Below are positions 34,217 through 44,780 of a DNA stretch of 62,222 bases, piece by piece. The notes below the pieces were generated by a model that was given only the letters and a program-made list of their open reading frames with translations, was not told where the DNA came from and did no database searches. The stretch is from Blastocatellia bacterium. GTDB lineage: Bacteria > Acidobacteriota > Blastocatellia > HR10 > J050. The stretch is from the NCBI GenBank assembly GCA_026985075.1, contig JALSQX010000025.1, forward strand, positions 1 through 62,222. Direction: 5' to 3'. Numbering within the stretch: position 1 is the stretch's first letter; the number at the start of each line of letters is the position of its first letter. The translations under genes and the position numbers were made by a program.

Positions 34217-34849
34217 ATGAATAAGCCGAAACTCCTCGATCAAGTCCAGCAGGCCATCCGCCGCAAGCACTACAGCATCCGGACCGAAGAAGCTCATGTC
34301 CGATGGATCAAGCAATGCTTCTTCCACAAGAACCGCCATCCGGCGGACATGAGCGAACGCGAAGTGAGTGAATATCTCCCCCACCTCGCCATGAATCAGC
34401 ATGCACCGCGTCTACGCAAAATCAAGCGCTCAATGCGCTCCTCTTTCTCTATTGCGATGTGCCCCATCAGCTTGTGGGCTGGATAGATAACATGGAACGC
34501 GCGAAGAAACCCGCTCGGTTGCCTGTGGTGTTCACTCGAGAAGAAGGGCGCGCCGTTCCAGTCCGCCTGGAAGGGTCCAAATAGCTCATGGCCAGCCTGA
34601 TGTATGGCTCGGGTCGGCAATGGATGGAACCTCGCGTTTTGTCCTCGCTGTGGCGCGTTGTGCCGCCTGATGCATGGCTTGAGGCAACAATGGATGGAAT
34701 GCCTCAAGCTTCGGATCAAAGATGGAGACTTCGCCCACAGCCAACTCATCGTGCGTGATGGCAAAAGCCAGAAAGATCGGGCCACCCTGCTGCCACCGCC
34801 TCTCAAGGATACGAAGGCCTGTTCTTCACCACTCACACCACTCGGATAA
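34217..34849 (+). pseudogene. integron-integrase-like tyrosine recombinase, broken
   Basis: The first 60 residues (PKLLDQVQQAIRRKHYS, HVRWIKQCFFHKNRHPADMS) match the N-terminal domain of IntI/XerC-like integrases. The frame then shifts near 34400. A second frame gives STQNQALNALLFLYCDV and WIDNMERAKKPARLPVVFTR, a stop follows near 34582, and a third piece reads LKLRIKDGDF and LIVRDGKSQKDRATLLP. A short stretch (MYGSG... and MHGLR...QWMEC) is duplicated internally. The catalytic His-x-x-Arg and Tyr end is absent. It is inactive. Confidence 0.85.
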
Positions 34850-34896
34850 GCTTTTCTGGACATGATCCGAGCGGATCAGGTTCGAAAAGCCCATAA

Positions 34897-35098
34897 CCGG
34901 CTCTGGATAACATGGCCAGTACAGGATGGCGAACAGAGTGCGCCAAAGATGATCAATGGGGCGAAGGCGGAACCTATGGCTTCGAGGATTCGAGCGCGGC
35001 GCGGACGGCCTGGGCGAGCTCGTGAATTTGATAGGGCTTCCTCATCAATCCCGAAGCTCCTTCATCGAGGAGCGATTGAGCCGTCGTCTGGGTCGTAT
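34897..35098 (+). repeat. direct repeat copy B (intact kinase 3' end and flank)
   Basis: This copy holds the real 3' end of the hybrid kinase and 75 bases beyond it. It matches copy A at 32042-32242 in the same orientation. Confidence 0.8.
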
Positions 35099-37766
35099 CA
35101 TACCCGGTGGCCAGTAATACCCTCACCCCCGGGTTAATGCGCTTCAACTCACGGAAGGTCTCCGGCCCGCCCAACCGCGGCATGACCATGTCCAGAATCA
35201 CCAGCGCGATCTCATCCCGATGTGCCTCATAGGTGGCCAGCGCCTCCAGACCATTTTCTGCCGTCAACACGCGATAGCCGAAGTGCTCCAGAGCCATCTT
35301 GCCCAGTTCGAGCACGCTGGGCTCATCTTCCACGAGCAGGATCGTCTCCGTTCCGCCGGGCGCCTCGGTACGCGCTGTCTCTTCACCAGCGGTCCCCTTC
35401 TCGGCCAGCGGCAACCAGATGTGGACGGTCGTTCCTCGACCGACCTCACTTTGCACCTCGATGGCTCCGCCGTGGTTTTTCACAATGCCATATACGACCG
35501 GCAAACCCAATCCGGTTCCTTTGCCCACTTCTTTAGTGGTGAAGAATGGATCGAAGATGCGGGAGCGGATGTCCTCGGGAATGCCCACTCCCGTGTCGCC
35601 GACGCTCAGTCGGATGTAGCGTCCCGGTTGAAGATCCGGATGCGCTCGACAGAACGCTTCATCGAGACACACCGGGGCCATAGTGATTCGCAATTGCCCC
35701 CCTTCGGGCATCGCATCGCGGGCGTTGACCACCAGGTTCATGATGACTTGTTGAAGCTGGGTGGGGTCGGCATTCACCCACAGCTCCTCGGGCGAGAGTT
35801 CCAGGACGAGCTCGATGTTCTCGGGAATCACCCGCTCGAGAAGCTTGCCCACTTCCTTGAGGAAGGGACGAAGCATGAGTCGTCTCTTCTCTCCCACGTC
35901 CTGCCGACTGAAGGCGAGCAATTGCCGGATCATATCGGCGGCTCGCTCACCGAGCACCTCGATGCGCCCCAAGCCTTCGTAGATGGGGCCCCGCGGCTCC
36001 ACCTGACGCATGAGCAGTTGCGTGAATCCGAGGATGCCGGTGAGCATGTTGTTGAAATCGTGGGCGATGCCCCCCACCAGCGTCCCCAGGCTCTCCAACT
36101 TCTGCGCCTGGAGGAGCTGCGCTTCCAGCTCCCGCTCTCGAGCGATGTCGCGCACCGTGGCGCGACAGCCCGCATAGTTCCCTTCCTCCCATATCGCTTT
36201 GGCATTGATGCGCACGGGGAAGCGCCGGCCCTCTCGACTGATGAGCTCCAGCTCGACATTCTCTAACGCGCCTTGTTCCTGACAGCGCTCCACGAGCCAG
36301 TGATAACGATCTCGACTCTCCGGCGCCAGGAGCTCTTCGAACCGTCGGCGGCCGAGGAGTTCCTCGTGACGGTATCCGAGCCACTTCAACATGGTCGCGT
36401 TCATCTCCGTGATGACGCCATGCGCATCCACGGCGTAGTACCCGTCGGGAGCATTTTCATATAGATCGCGATAGCGCCTCTCGGCTTGACGCGCTCGCTC
36501 ATAGAGGCGCGCCGAATCGATCAATCCCGCCGCCGTGTTGGCAAAAATCGTGAGGGCCCGTCGTTCATTTTCATCGAATGGCTCGTCGCGCCGGAGCAAC
36601 GTGAGGGCGCCCAATACGCGCTCGCCTTTGATGAGCGGAACGGCCACGCCGACGCGCATATTCAAGAGCTCCACATACTTCCGAGATACGCGTGGATCAT
36701 TCATCAGATCGTCGCTCTGCACGAGCGTTCGCTCTCGCACCGCCAGGGGCGCGAGGCCGAGAGAGGCTAAAGGATGCACGCGATGGAGGAGACTCTCGGC
36801 ACGCTCGCCCTCAGCAGCCAAATATCGCAACTCCACGCCTTCTTCATCGAGCAACGGCAGGATGGCCAGGTCGGCGGGCACGATGAGGCGCGCCGCGCGC
36901 AAGATGCCTTGATACAATTGCTCGGCTTCCAGTTCGCCCACCAGTTGACTGGTCTGTTCCTGCAGTTGGGAGAACATCCGCTCGATACGCTTCCGCTCGG
37001 TGACATCCTGCGCGAACAGAATGTATCCGATGCTCGCCCCCGTCTCGTCGCGCATCGGCATCACCACCATGTGGATGATGCGCAGTGCCCCCTGCGGATC
37101 TTTCCATTCCAGATCATACTCCCACCGTCCCTCGCGCTCGATGGTGTGGATGGCGCGAGCGAAGTGCTCCCGTTGACCCTCCTGCCGCAAGTGCACATCC
37201 TGAACCGTTCGTCCAATGACCTCCTGCGCCGTATATCCAAACATGCGCTCCGCCGCGGGGTTATAGTGAATGATGCGGAAGTTCAGATCAGTGGCCGCAA
37301 TGGCATACTCGGTCGCCGAGGTGAGGATGCTGTTCAACATATTGGTGGCTCGACGCAATTCTTCTTCCGCTCGCCGCCGCCGCCGTCGCTCCTGAGCTTC
37401 CTCGAGCGCCCGAGCGACGACGGGCTCGAGGCGGGAGAGCCGATCTTTCAATACATAATCCGTGGCGCCAGCCTTGAGACTCTCGATGGCCTTCTCTTCT
37501 CCCAACGTGCCGGAAATGAGGATGAAGGGCGTATCGGGATCGCGCTGGCGAAAGAGTTTCAGCGCCGTCAACCCGTCAAATGAAGGCAGGTTATAATCGG
37601 CCAGGACGAGATCGACCCTGGCCGTCTCCAGGCGCGCCAGGAACGCCTGACGGGTTTCTACCCGCTCCCATTGGCAGGAGTAGCCCGCTCTCTCCAGGTG
37701 GGCTACGGCCAACTCAGCATCATGAGGATCATCTTCCAGGATGAGGAGTCGCAATTCCCTCGACAT
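34974..37766 (-). CDS. hybrid sensor kinase: receiver-PAS-GAF-PAS-kinase-receiver
   Basis: The 930-residue soluble protein begins with a receiver ([20 protein letters not shown]), followed by a PAS domain (about 145-265), a GAF domain (about 285-430), a second PAS (about 435-555), a kinase core with [17 protein letters not shown] and ATP-binding [13 protein letters not shown] and [13 protein letters not shown], and a C-terminal receiver ([17 protein letters not shown]). No membrane helix is seen. It ends the KaiC operon, 8 bases after the previous kinase. Its 3' end is duplicated at 32042. Probably a cytoplasmic redox or light integrator; signal unknown. Confidence 0.9.
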   Translation of the reverse strand: MSRELRLLILEDDPHDAELAVAHLERAGYSCQWERVETRQAFLARLETARVDLVLADYNLPSFDGLTALKLFRQRDPDTPFILISGTLGEEKAIESLKAGATDYVLKDRLSRLEPVVARALEEAQERRRRRRAEEELRRATNMLNSILTSATEYAIAATDLNFRIIHYNPAAERMFGYTAQEVIGRTVQDVHLRQEGQREHFARAIHTIEREGRWEYDLEWKDPQGALRIIHMVVMPMRDETGASIGYILFAQDVTERKRIERMFSQLQEQTSQLVGELEAEQLYQGILRAARLIVPADLAILPLLDEEGVELRYLAAEGERAESLLHRVHPLASLGLAPLAVRERTLVQSDDLMNDPRVSRKYVELLNMRVGVAVPLIKGERVLGALTLLRRDEPFDENERRALTIFANTAAGLIDSARLYERARQAERRYRDLYENAPDGYYAVDAHGVITEMNATMLKWLGYRHEELLGRRRFEELLAPESRDRYHWLVERCQEQGALENVELELISREGRRFPVRINAKAIWEEGNYAGCRATVRDIARERELEAQLLQAQKLESLGTLVGGIAHDFNNMLTGILGFTQLLMRQVEPRGPIYEGLGRIEVLGERAADMIRQLLAFSRQDVGEKRRLMLRPFLKEVGKLLERVIPENIELVLELSPEELWVNADPTQLQQVIMNLVVNARDAMPEGGQLRITMAPVCLDEAFCRAHPDLQPGRYIRLSVGDTGVGIPEDIRSRIFDPFFTTKEVGKGTGLGLPVVYGIVKNHGGAIEVQSEVGRGTTVHIWLPLAEKGTAGEETARTEAPGGTETILLVEDEPSVLELGKMALEHFGYRVLTAENGLEALATYEAHRDEIALVILDMVMPRLGGPETFRELKRINPGVRVLLATGYDTTQTTAQSLLDEGASGLMRKPYQIHELAQAVRAALESSKP

Positions 37767-37774
37767 ACGTCACC

Positions 37775-39667
37775 TCACGTCTTTTGCTTGGCTTCCCTCA
37801 ACGTGAAATACAACGTCGCCCCACGATTGACTCGGCCTTCGGCCCAAACGCGGCCACCGTGCCGATGAATGATCCGAGCGACGGTGGCCAGGCCAATACC
37901 CGATCCAGGGAATTCATCCTGCGAATGTAACCGCTGAAAGACGCCGAATACCTTGTCGGCGTATTGTTCATCGAATCCGACGCCATTATCTCGAACGAAG
38001 ACGATGACCTCTCCGGTCTCGTCCCGATGAGCGCCAACTTCGATGCGGGCTTCCCGGCGCGGCCTGGTGAACTTCAGGGCATTGGAGAACACATTGGCGA
38101 GGACGATGCGGAGCAATGTCGGATCAGCTTCCACGGCGGGGAGCGGACCGATTTTCCAAACGACATTGCGATTCGTGATCTCCAGCGCGAACTCCCGTCG
38201 AACGTCCTCCACCAGGTCGCTCAACTCCACGCGCTGGGTTCGCATCTCGGCCCGCCCCATTCGAGAGAAGGTGAGCAGGCCGTCGATCAACCGGCCCATC
38301 TTTTCCGTGGAGGCCGCGATGAGATCGACATACCGGCGGCCAGAGGGACTCAGCCGCTGGCCTTCGTGTGCGATCAGAAGCTGAACGAAGCCAGCAATGT
38401 GTCGCAGAGGCGCGCGCAAATCGTGAGACACCGAGTAACTGAAACTCTCCAGCTCTCGATTGATGGCCTCCAACTGTGCCGTGCGTTCCATAACGCGACG
38501 TTCCAACTCCTCATTGAGTTTTCTGAGTTCTTCTGCCGCCCGTCTACTCTCGGTGATGTCACGGGCGATGCCCAGGAGGGCCGTGGGGCGCCCTTCCCGA
38601 TCGCCGAGCGGCACAGCGTGGACTTCAAGCCAACGACGAGTTCCCTTGAGGCCGACGATTTCCAATTCCAGCGTTCCCGACTCGCCACGAAAAACGGCTT
38701 CAACCAGGGCTTGAAACGCGGGGCGGTGCGGTGGACTCACCAGTGGAGTGATACACCGGCCGATAATCTGGTCCCGAGCGTCCGCCTCGATCATGGCCAG
38801 CCCCGCTCGATTCATCTGGAGTACCGCGCCATCGGCGGCCAACAGCGCCACACATTCCGGCTCGGTTTCGATGATCGTCCGCAACAGCGTCTCGCGCTCA
38901 GCCAACGCTCTCTCGGCCCGGACCCGCTCCGTGATGTCCACCAGCGCTCCCAGAATGGCCGGGCGTCCTTTGTAATCGATGCGCCGCCCGAATACTTCGC
39001 AGTGAACCGATGAACCATCTTTGCGCACCGCCCGCAGGACATAGTGCGCCACATCCGTCTCTCCGCTCAACCGCTGACGAATATGCTCGGCGACCAGAGC
39101 GCGATCATCCGGATGAACGAAGTCCAGCACTTTGGCCGGGGAGCGCCCTGTGATCTCCTCGGGACGATAGCCGAGAATCCCGGCCAAGGCCTCGTTGACG
39201 TAATGAAACGCGCCATCAATGATGAGATAGACGCCCACTATGGACTGCTCTACGAGCGCCCGGAACATGGATTCGCTTCGGCGAGCCAGTTCCTCAGAGT
39301 GCTCTCTGAGACGCAAGAACGTCTCCAGGCGCGCGCGAAGTTCAGCTTTGGTCATTGGTACTCGGAGGACATCATCGAACCCGAATCGGAGCCAGGGCGT
39401 GCTTCCCGCATTCCGGGAAAGAACGATCAACAGCGGCAAGAAGATGGCCTCCGATTGCTGCTTGAGAGCGAGAAGCTTCCTCCCATACCATCGGCCAGCG
39501 AGTTCATCGACGATGATCAAGCTCACATCGCTCCACATCTCGAGCCTGGCAGTCATCAGGTCAGGGGCCCGCACTTTGTGGCCCAGCGAGTCGAGAAAAT
39601 CGCCAAGGAGACGTCGATCCGCCGGATTGGAGAGAAGCAAGCCAATGATATGAACCGGCTCAGTCAT
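37775..39667 (-). CDS. PAS-domain sensor histidine kinase with a pseudo-receiver
   Basis: The 630-residue soluble protein starts with a receiver-like fold (HIIGLLLSNPADRRLL, LIIVDELAG) that keeps an Asp, though the fold is divergent, then two PAS domains (about 130-255 and 260-385), a coiled coil and a kinase core with SYSVSHDLRAPLRHI, of the phytochrome-like HisKA type, and ATP-lid GSGIGLATV. It overlaps the KaiC-like gene by eight bases, so the products are likely made together and may interact. Confidence 0.88.
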   Translation of the reverse strand: MTEPVHIIGLLLSNPADRRLLGDFLDSLGHKVRAPDLMTARLEMWSDVSLIIVDELAGRWYGRKLLALKQQSEAIFLPLLIVLSRNAGSTPWLRFGFDDVLRVPMTKAELRARLETFLRLREHSEELARRSESMFRALVEQSIVGVYLIIDGAFHYVNEALAGILGYRPEEITGRSPAKVLDFVHPDDRALVAEHIRQRLSGETDVAHYVLRAVRKDGSSVHCEVFGRRIDYKGRPAILGALVDITERVRAERALAERETLLRTIIETEPECVALLAADGAVLQMNRAGLAMIEADARDQIIGRCITPLVSPPHRPAFQALVEAVFRGESGTLELEIVGLKGTRRWLEVHAVPLGDREGRPTALLGIARDITESRRAAEELRKLNEELERRVMERTAQLEAINRELESFSYSVSHDLRAPLRHIAGFVQLLIAHEGQRLSPSGRRYVDLIAASTEKMGRLIDGLLTFSRMGRAEMRTQRVELSDLVEDVRREFALEITNRNVVWKIGPLPAVEADPTLLRIVLANVFSNALKFTRPRREARIEVGAHRDETGEVIVFVRDNGVGFDEQYADKVFGVFQRLHSQDEFPGSGIGLATVARIIHRHGGRVWAEGRVNRGATLYFTLREAKQKT

Positions 39668-41129
39668 GCTCCGATTTCTCGCTCACGGGAATGCCGGTGA
39701 GCAACCCTTGCAAGTTCGCCAGCTTGCCCCCGACCCAGATCCCCGCATCGGTGATGCGGAATTCGCGTAGCTCGGGCTGATAGCCGCTGAGCCGCTTCTT
39801 CAAGCAACCGATGACGCGAATGATGCGGCCGAAGAACTCGGCATAACGGAGCAAAATGATATTATCGGCCAGATAACTGACGCCCAACTCGGTTGGAATC
39901 AGATCGCCGGTGACGTGTTCCACCTCGTTGATCAACAGAGCCGTGACGTTGTGCTGCGCGCAGTAATGAGTCAGGTTCTGAATGTGGGCCACCAACGTGC
40001 CGAATTCTTCCATGGCCAACTGATACCCCCGCAGGCTATCCAGCATGATGACCCGATGGTTCTGCTGCTCTACGCCGGTGCGAACGACGGCGAGGAATTC
40101 GTCGGGATAAAGCTGCATGGGATTAATCTTGATGATCCTCAACGTACCCGCCTGATGCATACCCTCTACGGGCATGCCCAGGCCTTGTGAGCGCGTGAGG
40201 ATGGATGGCACTGATTCCTCGAATGTATAGAGCGCCACCCGTTGTCCGGACGCCGCCGCCTGAGCGAGGAATTGCATGCCCAAAGTGCTCTTGCCGATGC
40301 CCGTGGGCCCGGTGATGATCGTCGTCGTGGCCGATTCCAGACCACCAGCCAACAAGTCGTCCAGTTCCTGAATGCCGGAGGGGATTTTCTCCGTGCCCGG
40401 CCAAGTTCCGCCGGGAACCTCGACCCGATGAGGAAAGATGACGATGCCCCGCGACGTGATGCGCAGGGGATGTAATCCCGATACGAAATCCGAACCGCGA
40501 AACTTCTCCACCTGAACGCTTCGCAGCCCGATGACCCGTCCGCGAGAGATGTCCCGCCGCAATCGAATGATGCCATCCACGGCCAGGGCCACCGAGGTTT
40601 CTCGCTCTAACTCGGTCGGCTCGAAGGTGAGCAATGATGTACACTGACTCTCGTTCAAGAATCTCACCATCCCGAGCATATGCTTACGGAATTGGTACTC
40701 GTCGCTGGAGAGATGCCGAAGCTGCGTCGCCGAATCGATCACCAGGCGCTGTGGCCGCTTCTCCTCCACCGCCGAGTAGATGGCCCGCCAGATGGGAATC
40801 CGCTCCACCTCGCTCGGCGGAAAGACCGAATATTCGCTCGCGATGGCGTCTTTCATCTCTCTGCCCGGTGCCAGGTCGATGATCTCGATGTCGTCGAGAG
40901 TCCAACCGAGACTCCGAGCGTTCTGCCGGATGTCACTGGCCGATTCGGCGAGCGTGATGTACAGTCCTCGTTCGCCCTGCTGCAGGCCATCCAACAACCA
41001 CTGCAAGGAAAAGATGGTCTTGCCGGTCCCCGTCGCGCCGACAATCAGATAGGTTCGAGAGGGAACGAACCCTCCATTCAGGATCTCATCCAGCCCGGCG
41101 ACACCCGTGGAAATGCGCTGTTCATTCAC
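39660..41129 (-). CDS. KaiC-like double RecA-fold ATPase
   Basis: The 489-residue protein has two KaiC domains, each starting with a target loop (STGVAGLDEILNGGF and PSGIQELDDLLAGGL) and Walker A motifs GATGTGKT and GPTGIGKS. Walker B strands are RLVIDS and VIMLDS. No KaiA or KaiB genes are near. In non-cyanobacteria, KaiC-like proteins commonly sit with PAS kinases, as here, and act in stress or redox signalling rather than as a clock. It is the first gene of the operon. Confidence 0.9.
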   Translation of the reverse strand: MNEQRISTGVAGLDEILNGGFVPSRTYLIVGATGTGKTIFSLQWLLDGLQQGERGLYITLAESASDIRQNARSLGWTLDDIEIIDLAPGREMKDAIASEYSVFPPSEVERIPIWRAIYSAVEEKRPQRLVIDSATQLRHLSSDEYQFRKHMLGMVRFLNESQCTSLLTFEPTELERETSVALAVDGIIRLRRDISRGRVIGLRSVQVEKFRGSDFVSGLHPLRITSRGIVIFPHRVEVPGGTWPGTEKIPSGIQELDDLLAGGLESATTTIITGPTGIGKSTLGMQFLAQAAASGQRVALYTFEESVPSILTRSQGLGMPVEGMHQAGTLRIIKINPMQLYPDEFLAVVRTGVEQQNHRVIMLDSLRGYQLAMEEFGTLVAHIQNLTHYCAQHNVTALLINEVEHVTGDLIPTELGVSYLADNIILLRYAEFFGRIIRVIGCLKKRLSGYQPELREFRITDAGIWVGGKLANLQGLLTGIPVSEKSEHD

Positions 41130-41202
41130 AATGAGCTCCCCTCAGTCTCTCATTTTACGCTCCTGCTCAACGTCCACTTTTCACAACACGGCTGTTAAGC
41201 AC

Positions 41203-41231
41203 ATTGTACCCGCCCGGTCGTCGTTCGGCAA
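41203..41231 (-). promoter_or_regulatory. sigma-70 promoter of the KaiC-kinase operon
   Basis: On the - strand TTGCCG, 17 bases, TACAAT. The start point near 41196 gives a leader of about 67 bases before ATG 41129. Confidence 0.55.
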
Positions 41232-41586
41232 CTATATGGATTGGAAAAATGCCCATGAAGTCTGGAAAAAATGGCGACGAGTTTGTGAGAGGACTCTCAA
41301 GAGGTAGACTTGGGGGTCTCTCACTGGTTCACGGTGGAAAGATCACCAAGAGGCGTTGGATCGCATTCTCGGACTTCGAGTCACACACCCATCGACCGAC
41401 AGAACCGAAGTGGACCGGCCGAGCGATCGCTCGAAAGTCGGGATGGCGCCTCCCCCTCAACGAGGGATGACAGTCCCTGGCGATGGCACTCACCGTCTCA
41501 GAGTTCGCGCTATCCCCTCCCAACAACCTTTGATGAGAATCCCCGGCCGAATCCTACTCCCATTCGGGACGACGACCCGGGGATCG
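41232..41586. other. spacer between divergent operons, no gene seen
   Basis: Short open frames here are Ser/Arg/Pro-rich and lack ribosome binding sites. Only dyads further right (41587 and 41660) look regulatory. Confidence 0.45.
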
Positions 41587-41613
41587 CTCGCTCATAATCT
41601 GATTGTGAGCGAG
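41587..41613. repeat. inverted repeat in the copper ATPase upstream region
   Basis: CTCGCTCA and TGAGCGAG flank an 11-base centre. It lies about 185 bases before the sigma-54 promoter. Operator role is possible, without further support. Confidence 0.35.
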
Positions 41614-41659
41614 AACCTATATCTCTGACGGACGAAGAAATGACGGGAAATCCGCCACC

Positions 41660-41679
41660 ATTGTTTGAAATCAAACAAT
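41660..41679. repeat. perfect 20-bp palindrome, candidate enhancer site
   Basis: ATTGTTTGA-AA-TCAAACAAT has nine-base perfect arms. It is centred about 135 bases upstream of the sigma-54 promoter at 41799, the typical place for an NtrC-type enhancer. Confidence 0.6.
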
Positions 41680-41798
41680 TCTCGGACTCGATACCAACTT
41701 CAGGAAGAATTCGCTCGAAGTCCCCTGACCGCTTCAACCCCCGCTCTCTCAGCGACATATCGCCGATGATGTGGCGAGCGATCCGTCGTCGTCTACTT

Positions 41799-41814
41799 GG
41801 GCACGGCGCTTGCA
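41799..41814 (+). promoter_or_regulatory. sigma-54 promoter of the copper ATPase cluster
   Basis: GGGCACG-GCGC-TTGCA differs from consensus only in the first base. Transcription should start near 41825, about 175 bases before ATG 42000. Confidence 0.7.
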
Positions 41815-41999
41815 CTCATGATGAACCCTGATGCGACCGACAATCGAACACAAAGAATCGAACCAGAACATGCCCATGCCGACCGGAGGTGGGCGAAGGG
41901 AGCGCACACACGATGTCTGGGACGATCAACGAGGACATCTTCGGAGATCTCGGCCCACGACGAGCCTTCGCCCACGCCGGCGACGAGGAGAGCGGTGAT

Positions 42000-44477
42000 A
42001 TGAAAGATCGCTACTACGCGAGCGCACATCGAAGCGATATCAGCGATCGCACCAGCGGACGGGGTCCCGCGCGCGATCCGGTTTGCGGAATGCCGGTGAG
42101 TCCAGGCGAGGCTTCCGTTCGCTACGAGTATGAGGGAGAAACTTATTTCTTCTGCAGTCCACACTGTCGAGCCACATTCGAGCAGGACCCGACGCGCTTC
42201 GTCAAAGCTCGCACAGGGTCGGAGGAAAAAACTGTTGGCCGTGCAACAGCAGGGACCGTCTACACCTGCCCCATGCATCCAGAGGTTCGCCAGGATCAAC
42301 CGGGGACGTGTCCCCTCTGCGGCATGGCCTTGGAACCGGTGATGGCCACACCGGCGGCAATGCCAACCGAGTGGGTCTGTCCCATGCATCCGGAGATTGT
42401 GCGCGATCAACCGGGGACGTGCCCCCTTTGCGGCATGGCCTTGGAACCTCGCACGCTCACTCCGGAGGAAGAGAATCCCGAACTCGTCGACATGCGGCGG
42501 CGCTTTTGGGTGAGTCTCATCCTCACCATTCCCGTCGTCATCATCGCCATGGGCGATCTCATCCCCGGACGACCATTGGAGCGACTGGGCTCACCACAAC
42601 TCCTCGGCTGGGTGGAGTTCATCGTAGCGACGCCGGTCGTGCTCTGGGGAGGATGGCCCTTCTTCATCCGCGGCTGGCAATCGATAGTGAGCCGCCACCT
42701 TAATATGTTCACGTTGATCGGCCTGGGCGTGAGCGTCGCCTACGTCTACAGCGTGATCGCCAAGCTGTTTCCGGAGGCTTTCCCGGCTTCGTTTCGCACT
42801 GAGGCGGGTCAAGTGCCCGTGTACTTCGAAGCAGCGGCGGTCATCGTCACACTGGTGTTATTGGGGCAGGTGCTGGAACTCAAAGCGCGCAGCCAAACTG
42901 GAGCGGCCATCAAAGCTCTCCTCGGCTTAGCGCCCAAGACGGCCCGCCGCATTCTGAGCGATGGCACCGAGGAAGATATTCCGTTGGATCAGGTTCAACC
43001 CGGCGACCGGCTGCGCGTGCGCCCGGGTGAGAAGATCCCCGTCGATGGTGTAGTCATTGAAGGAACGAGCGCCGTGGACGAATCCATGGTGACCGGTGAA
43101 CCCATCCCGGTGGAAAAACGACCCGGCGATCGGGTCATCGGCGCTACGGTCAATGGCACCGGGACGCTCATCATGCGCGCCGAGCGGGTCGGCGCCGACA
43201 CATTGCTCTCGCAGATCGTTCGCATGGTCGCCGAGGCCCAGCGCAGCCGCGCACCCATTCAGAAACTGGCTGACACCGTCGCCGGCTACTTCGTGCCCGC
43301 CGTGGTTGGGATCGCCATCCTCACGTTCATCGTCTGGGGCATGGTGGGACCAGAACCGCGCCTGGCTCATGCGCTGATCAACGCCGTGGCCGTCCTCATC
43401 ATCGCCTGTCCCTGCGCGCTGGGATTGGCCACGCCGATGTCCATCATGGTGGCCACCGGGAAGGGAGCGCAGATGGGCGTCCTGTTCAAGAACGCCGAGG
43501 CGATTGAGGTCATGCGTCAGGTCGATACGCTCGTCGTGGACAAGACGGGCACATTGACCGAAGGCAAACCCAAACTGGTCGCCATGGTCTCAACAACAGA
43601 TGCAGATGAGCGAACGCTACTCCGGCTCGCCGCCAGCCTGGAACGAGGGAGCGAGCATCCGCTGGCAGCAGCCATTGTGGCCGGAGCTGAAGAGCGAGGA
43701 ATCGAGCTGGCGAATACGGAGGCTTTCGAGTCGATCCCGGGTAAGGGCGTCAAGGGGCGAGTTGATGGACGCCTGATCAGTCTGGGCAATAGCAAGCTCC
43801 TGGAGGATCTGGGCATTCATCCGGGCGATCTCTCCGCTCGTGCCGAGACGCTCCGCGCCGACGGTCAAACGGTGATGTTCGTGGTCGTCGATGGGAAAGC
43901 GGCCGGTTTGCTTGGCGTGGCCGATCCCATCAAGGCCAGCACCCCGGAGGCCATTCATCAACTTCACCAGGAGGGCATCCGGATCGTGATGCTCACCGGC
44001 GACAGTCGTACCACGGCGGAAGCCGTGGCCAAAAAGCTCGACATCGACGACGTGGTCGCCGAAGTGTTGCCCGATCAGAAAGCCGATGTCGTGAAGCGAT
44101 TCCAGAGCGAAGGACGAATCGTCGCCATGGCCGGCGATGGGATCAACGATGCGCCGGCACTGGCGCAAGCCCACGTAGGGATTGCCATGGGAACGGGCAC
44201 CGATGTGGCCATGGAGAGCGCCGGCGTCACGCTGGTGAAAGGGGATCTCCGTGGGATCGTTCGAGCCCGGCGCCTGAGCCGAGCGACCATGCGCAACATC
44301 AAACAGAATCTCTTCTTCGCGTTCGTCTACAACGCCTTGGGCGTGCCCATCGCCGCCGGCGTGCTCTACCCCTTCTTTGGCCTCCTGCTCAGCCCGATCA
44401 TTGCGGCGGCGGCGATGAGTTTCAGTTCGGTGTCCGTGGTGGGCAACGCCTTGCGGCTCCGAAATGTGCGCGTGTGA
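42000..44477 (+). CDS. copA: Cu+-exporting P1B-type ATPase with YHS and two zinc-ribbon-like metal domains
   Basis: The 825-residue protein has a YHS domain ([22 protein letters not shown]), then two copies of a metal-binding domain ([20 protein letters not shown] and [20 protein letters not shown]), eight membrane helices with CPC in [13 protein letters not shown], phosphorylation site [18 protein letters not shown] and [13 protein letters not shown]. The last helices contain [11 protein letters not shown] and [15 protein letters not shown], the Cu+ signature. ATG 42000 has GAGGAG at nine bases; in-frame starts at 41913 (ATG) and 41889 (GTG) exist. It heads a metal-resistance gene group under sigma-54 control. 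Confidence 0.93.
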   Translation: MKDRYYASAHRSDISDRTSGRGPARDPVCGMPVSPGEASVRYEYEGETYFFCSPHCRATFEQDPTRFVKARTGSEEKTVGRATAGTVYTCPMHPEVRQDQPGTCPLCGMALEPVMATPAAMPTEWVCPMHPEIVRDQPGTCPLCGMALEPRTLTPEEENPELVDMRRRFWVSLILTIPVVIIAMGDLIPGRPLERLGSPQLLGWVEFIVATPVVLWGGWPFFIRGWQSIVSRHLNMFTLIGLGVSVAYVYSVIAKLFPEAFPASFRTEAGQVPVYFEAAAVIVTLVLLGQVLELKARSQTGAAIKALLGLAPKTARRILSDGTEEDIPLDQVQPGDRLRVRPGEKIPVDGVVIEGTSAVDESMVTGEPIPVEKRPGDRVIGATVNGTGTLIMRAERVGADTLLSQIVRMVAEAQRSRAPIQKLADTVAGYFVPAVVGIAILTFIVWGMVGPEPRLAHALINAVAVLIIACPCALGLATPMSIMVATGKGAQMGVLFKNAEAIEVMRQVDTLVVDKTGTLTEGKPKLVAMVSTTDADERTLLRLAASLERGSEHPLAAAIVAGAEERGIELANTEAFESIPGKGVKGRVDGRLISLGNSKLLEDLGIHPGDLSARAETLRADGQTVMFVVVDGKAAGLLGVADPIKASTPEAIHQLHQEGIRIVMLTGDSRTTAEAVAKKLDIDDVVAEVLPDQKADVVKRFQSEGRIVAMAGDGINDAPALAQAHVGIAMGTGTDVAMESAGVTLVKGDLRGIVRARRLSRATMRNIKQNLFFAFVYNALGVPIAAGVLYPFFGLLLSPIIAAAAMSFSSVSVVGNALRLRNVRV

Positions 44478-44495
44478 ATGGATGAGGAGCGAAAC

Positions 44496-44780
44496 ATGGA
44501 AGGATTATTGACATTTCTCGCTTTTGCTGGATTGTTCTACCTCATGATGCGTTATGGGTGTGGCGCGCACATGGTCCACGGCCACGGAAGGCAGGGGATG
44601 AATCACCGAGCTCCTGGCTCTCCCTCTCGTGATCCCGTGTGCGGGATGAACGTGGCCCCGACCACGGGATACAGCCGGATGTATCGGGGACGGGAGTATC
44701 GGTTCTGCTCTCGACAGTGCCTGGATCAATTCGATGCCGCGCCGGAACGCTATCTCAGCGAGCAAGGAGAAACACCATGA
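44496..44780 (+). CDS. small membrane YHS-domain protein
   Basis: The 94-residue protein starts at ATG 44496 with GAGGAG upstream; a start at 44478 would add six residues. One helix (LLTFLAFAGLFYLMMRYG) is followed by a His-rich linker (HMVHGHGRQGMNH) and a YHS domain with DPVCGMNV and FCSRQC. YHS domains bind transition metals and often feed P-type ATPases. It follows the copper ATPase directly and may chaperone copper at the membrane. Confidence 0.85.
   Translation: MEGLLTFLAFAGLFYLMMRYGCGAHMVHGHGRQGMNHRAPGSPSRDPVCGMNVAPTTGYSRMYRGREYRFCSRQCLDQFDAAPERYLSEQGETP

Larger units (their letters stand above)
32243..34896. mobile_element. degenerate chromosomal integron with cassettes
   Basis: A broken IntI-like integrase reads to the right at 34217-34849, while three cassette genes read to the left from 34062, the divergent layout of integrons. 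Two attC-like sites of 71 and 73 bases follow the cassette genes. The segment lies between direct repeats A and B. The genes in it are more AT-rich than the neighbours, as expected for captured cassettes. I could not place attI with confidence. Confidence 0.65.

Noticed and set aside
35220-36266. Long open frames antisense to the kinase, cytochrome and ATPase genes
   Set aside because: They mirror GC-rich codon use of the real genes in other frames and encode no recognisable domain.
41601-41616. Lac-operator-like string ATTGTGAGCGAGAAC
   Set aside because: The likeness covers one half-site only and no LacI-family gene is near; it is part of an ordinary inverted repeat.
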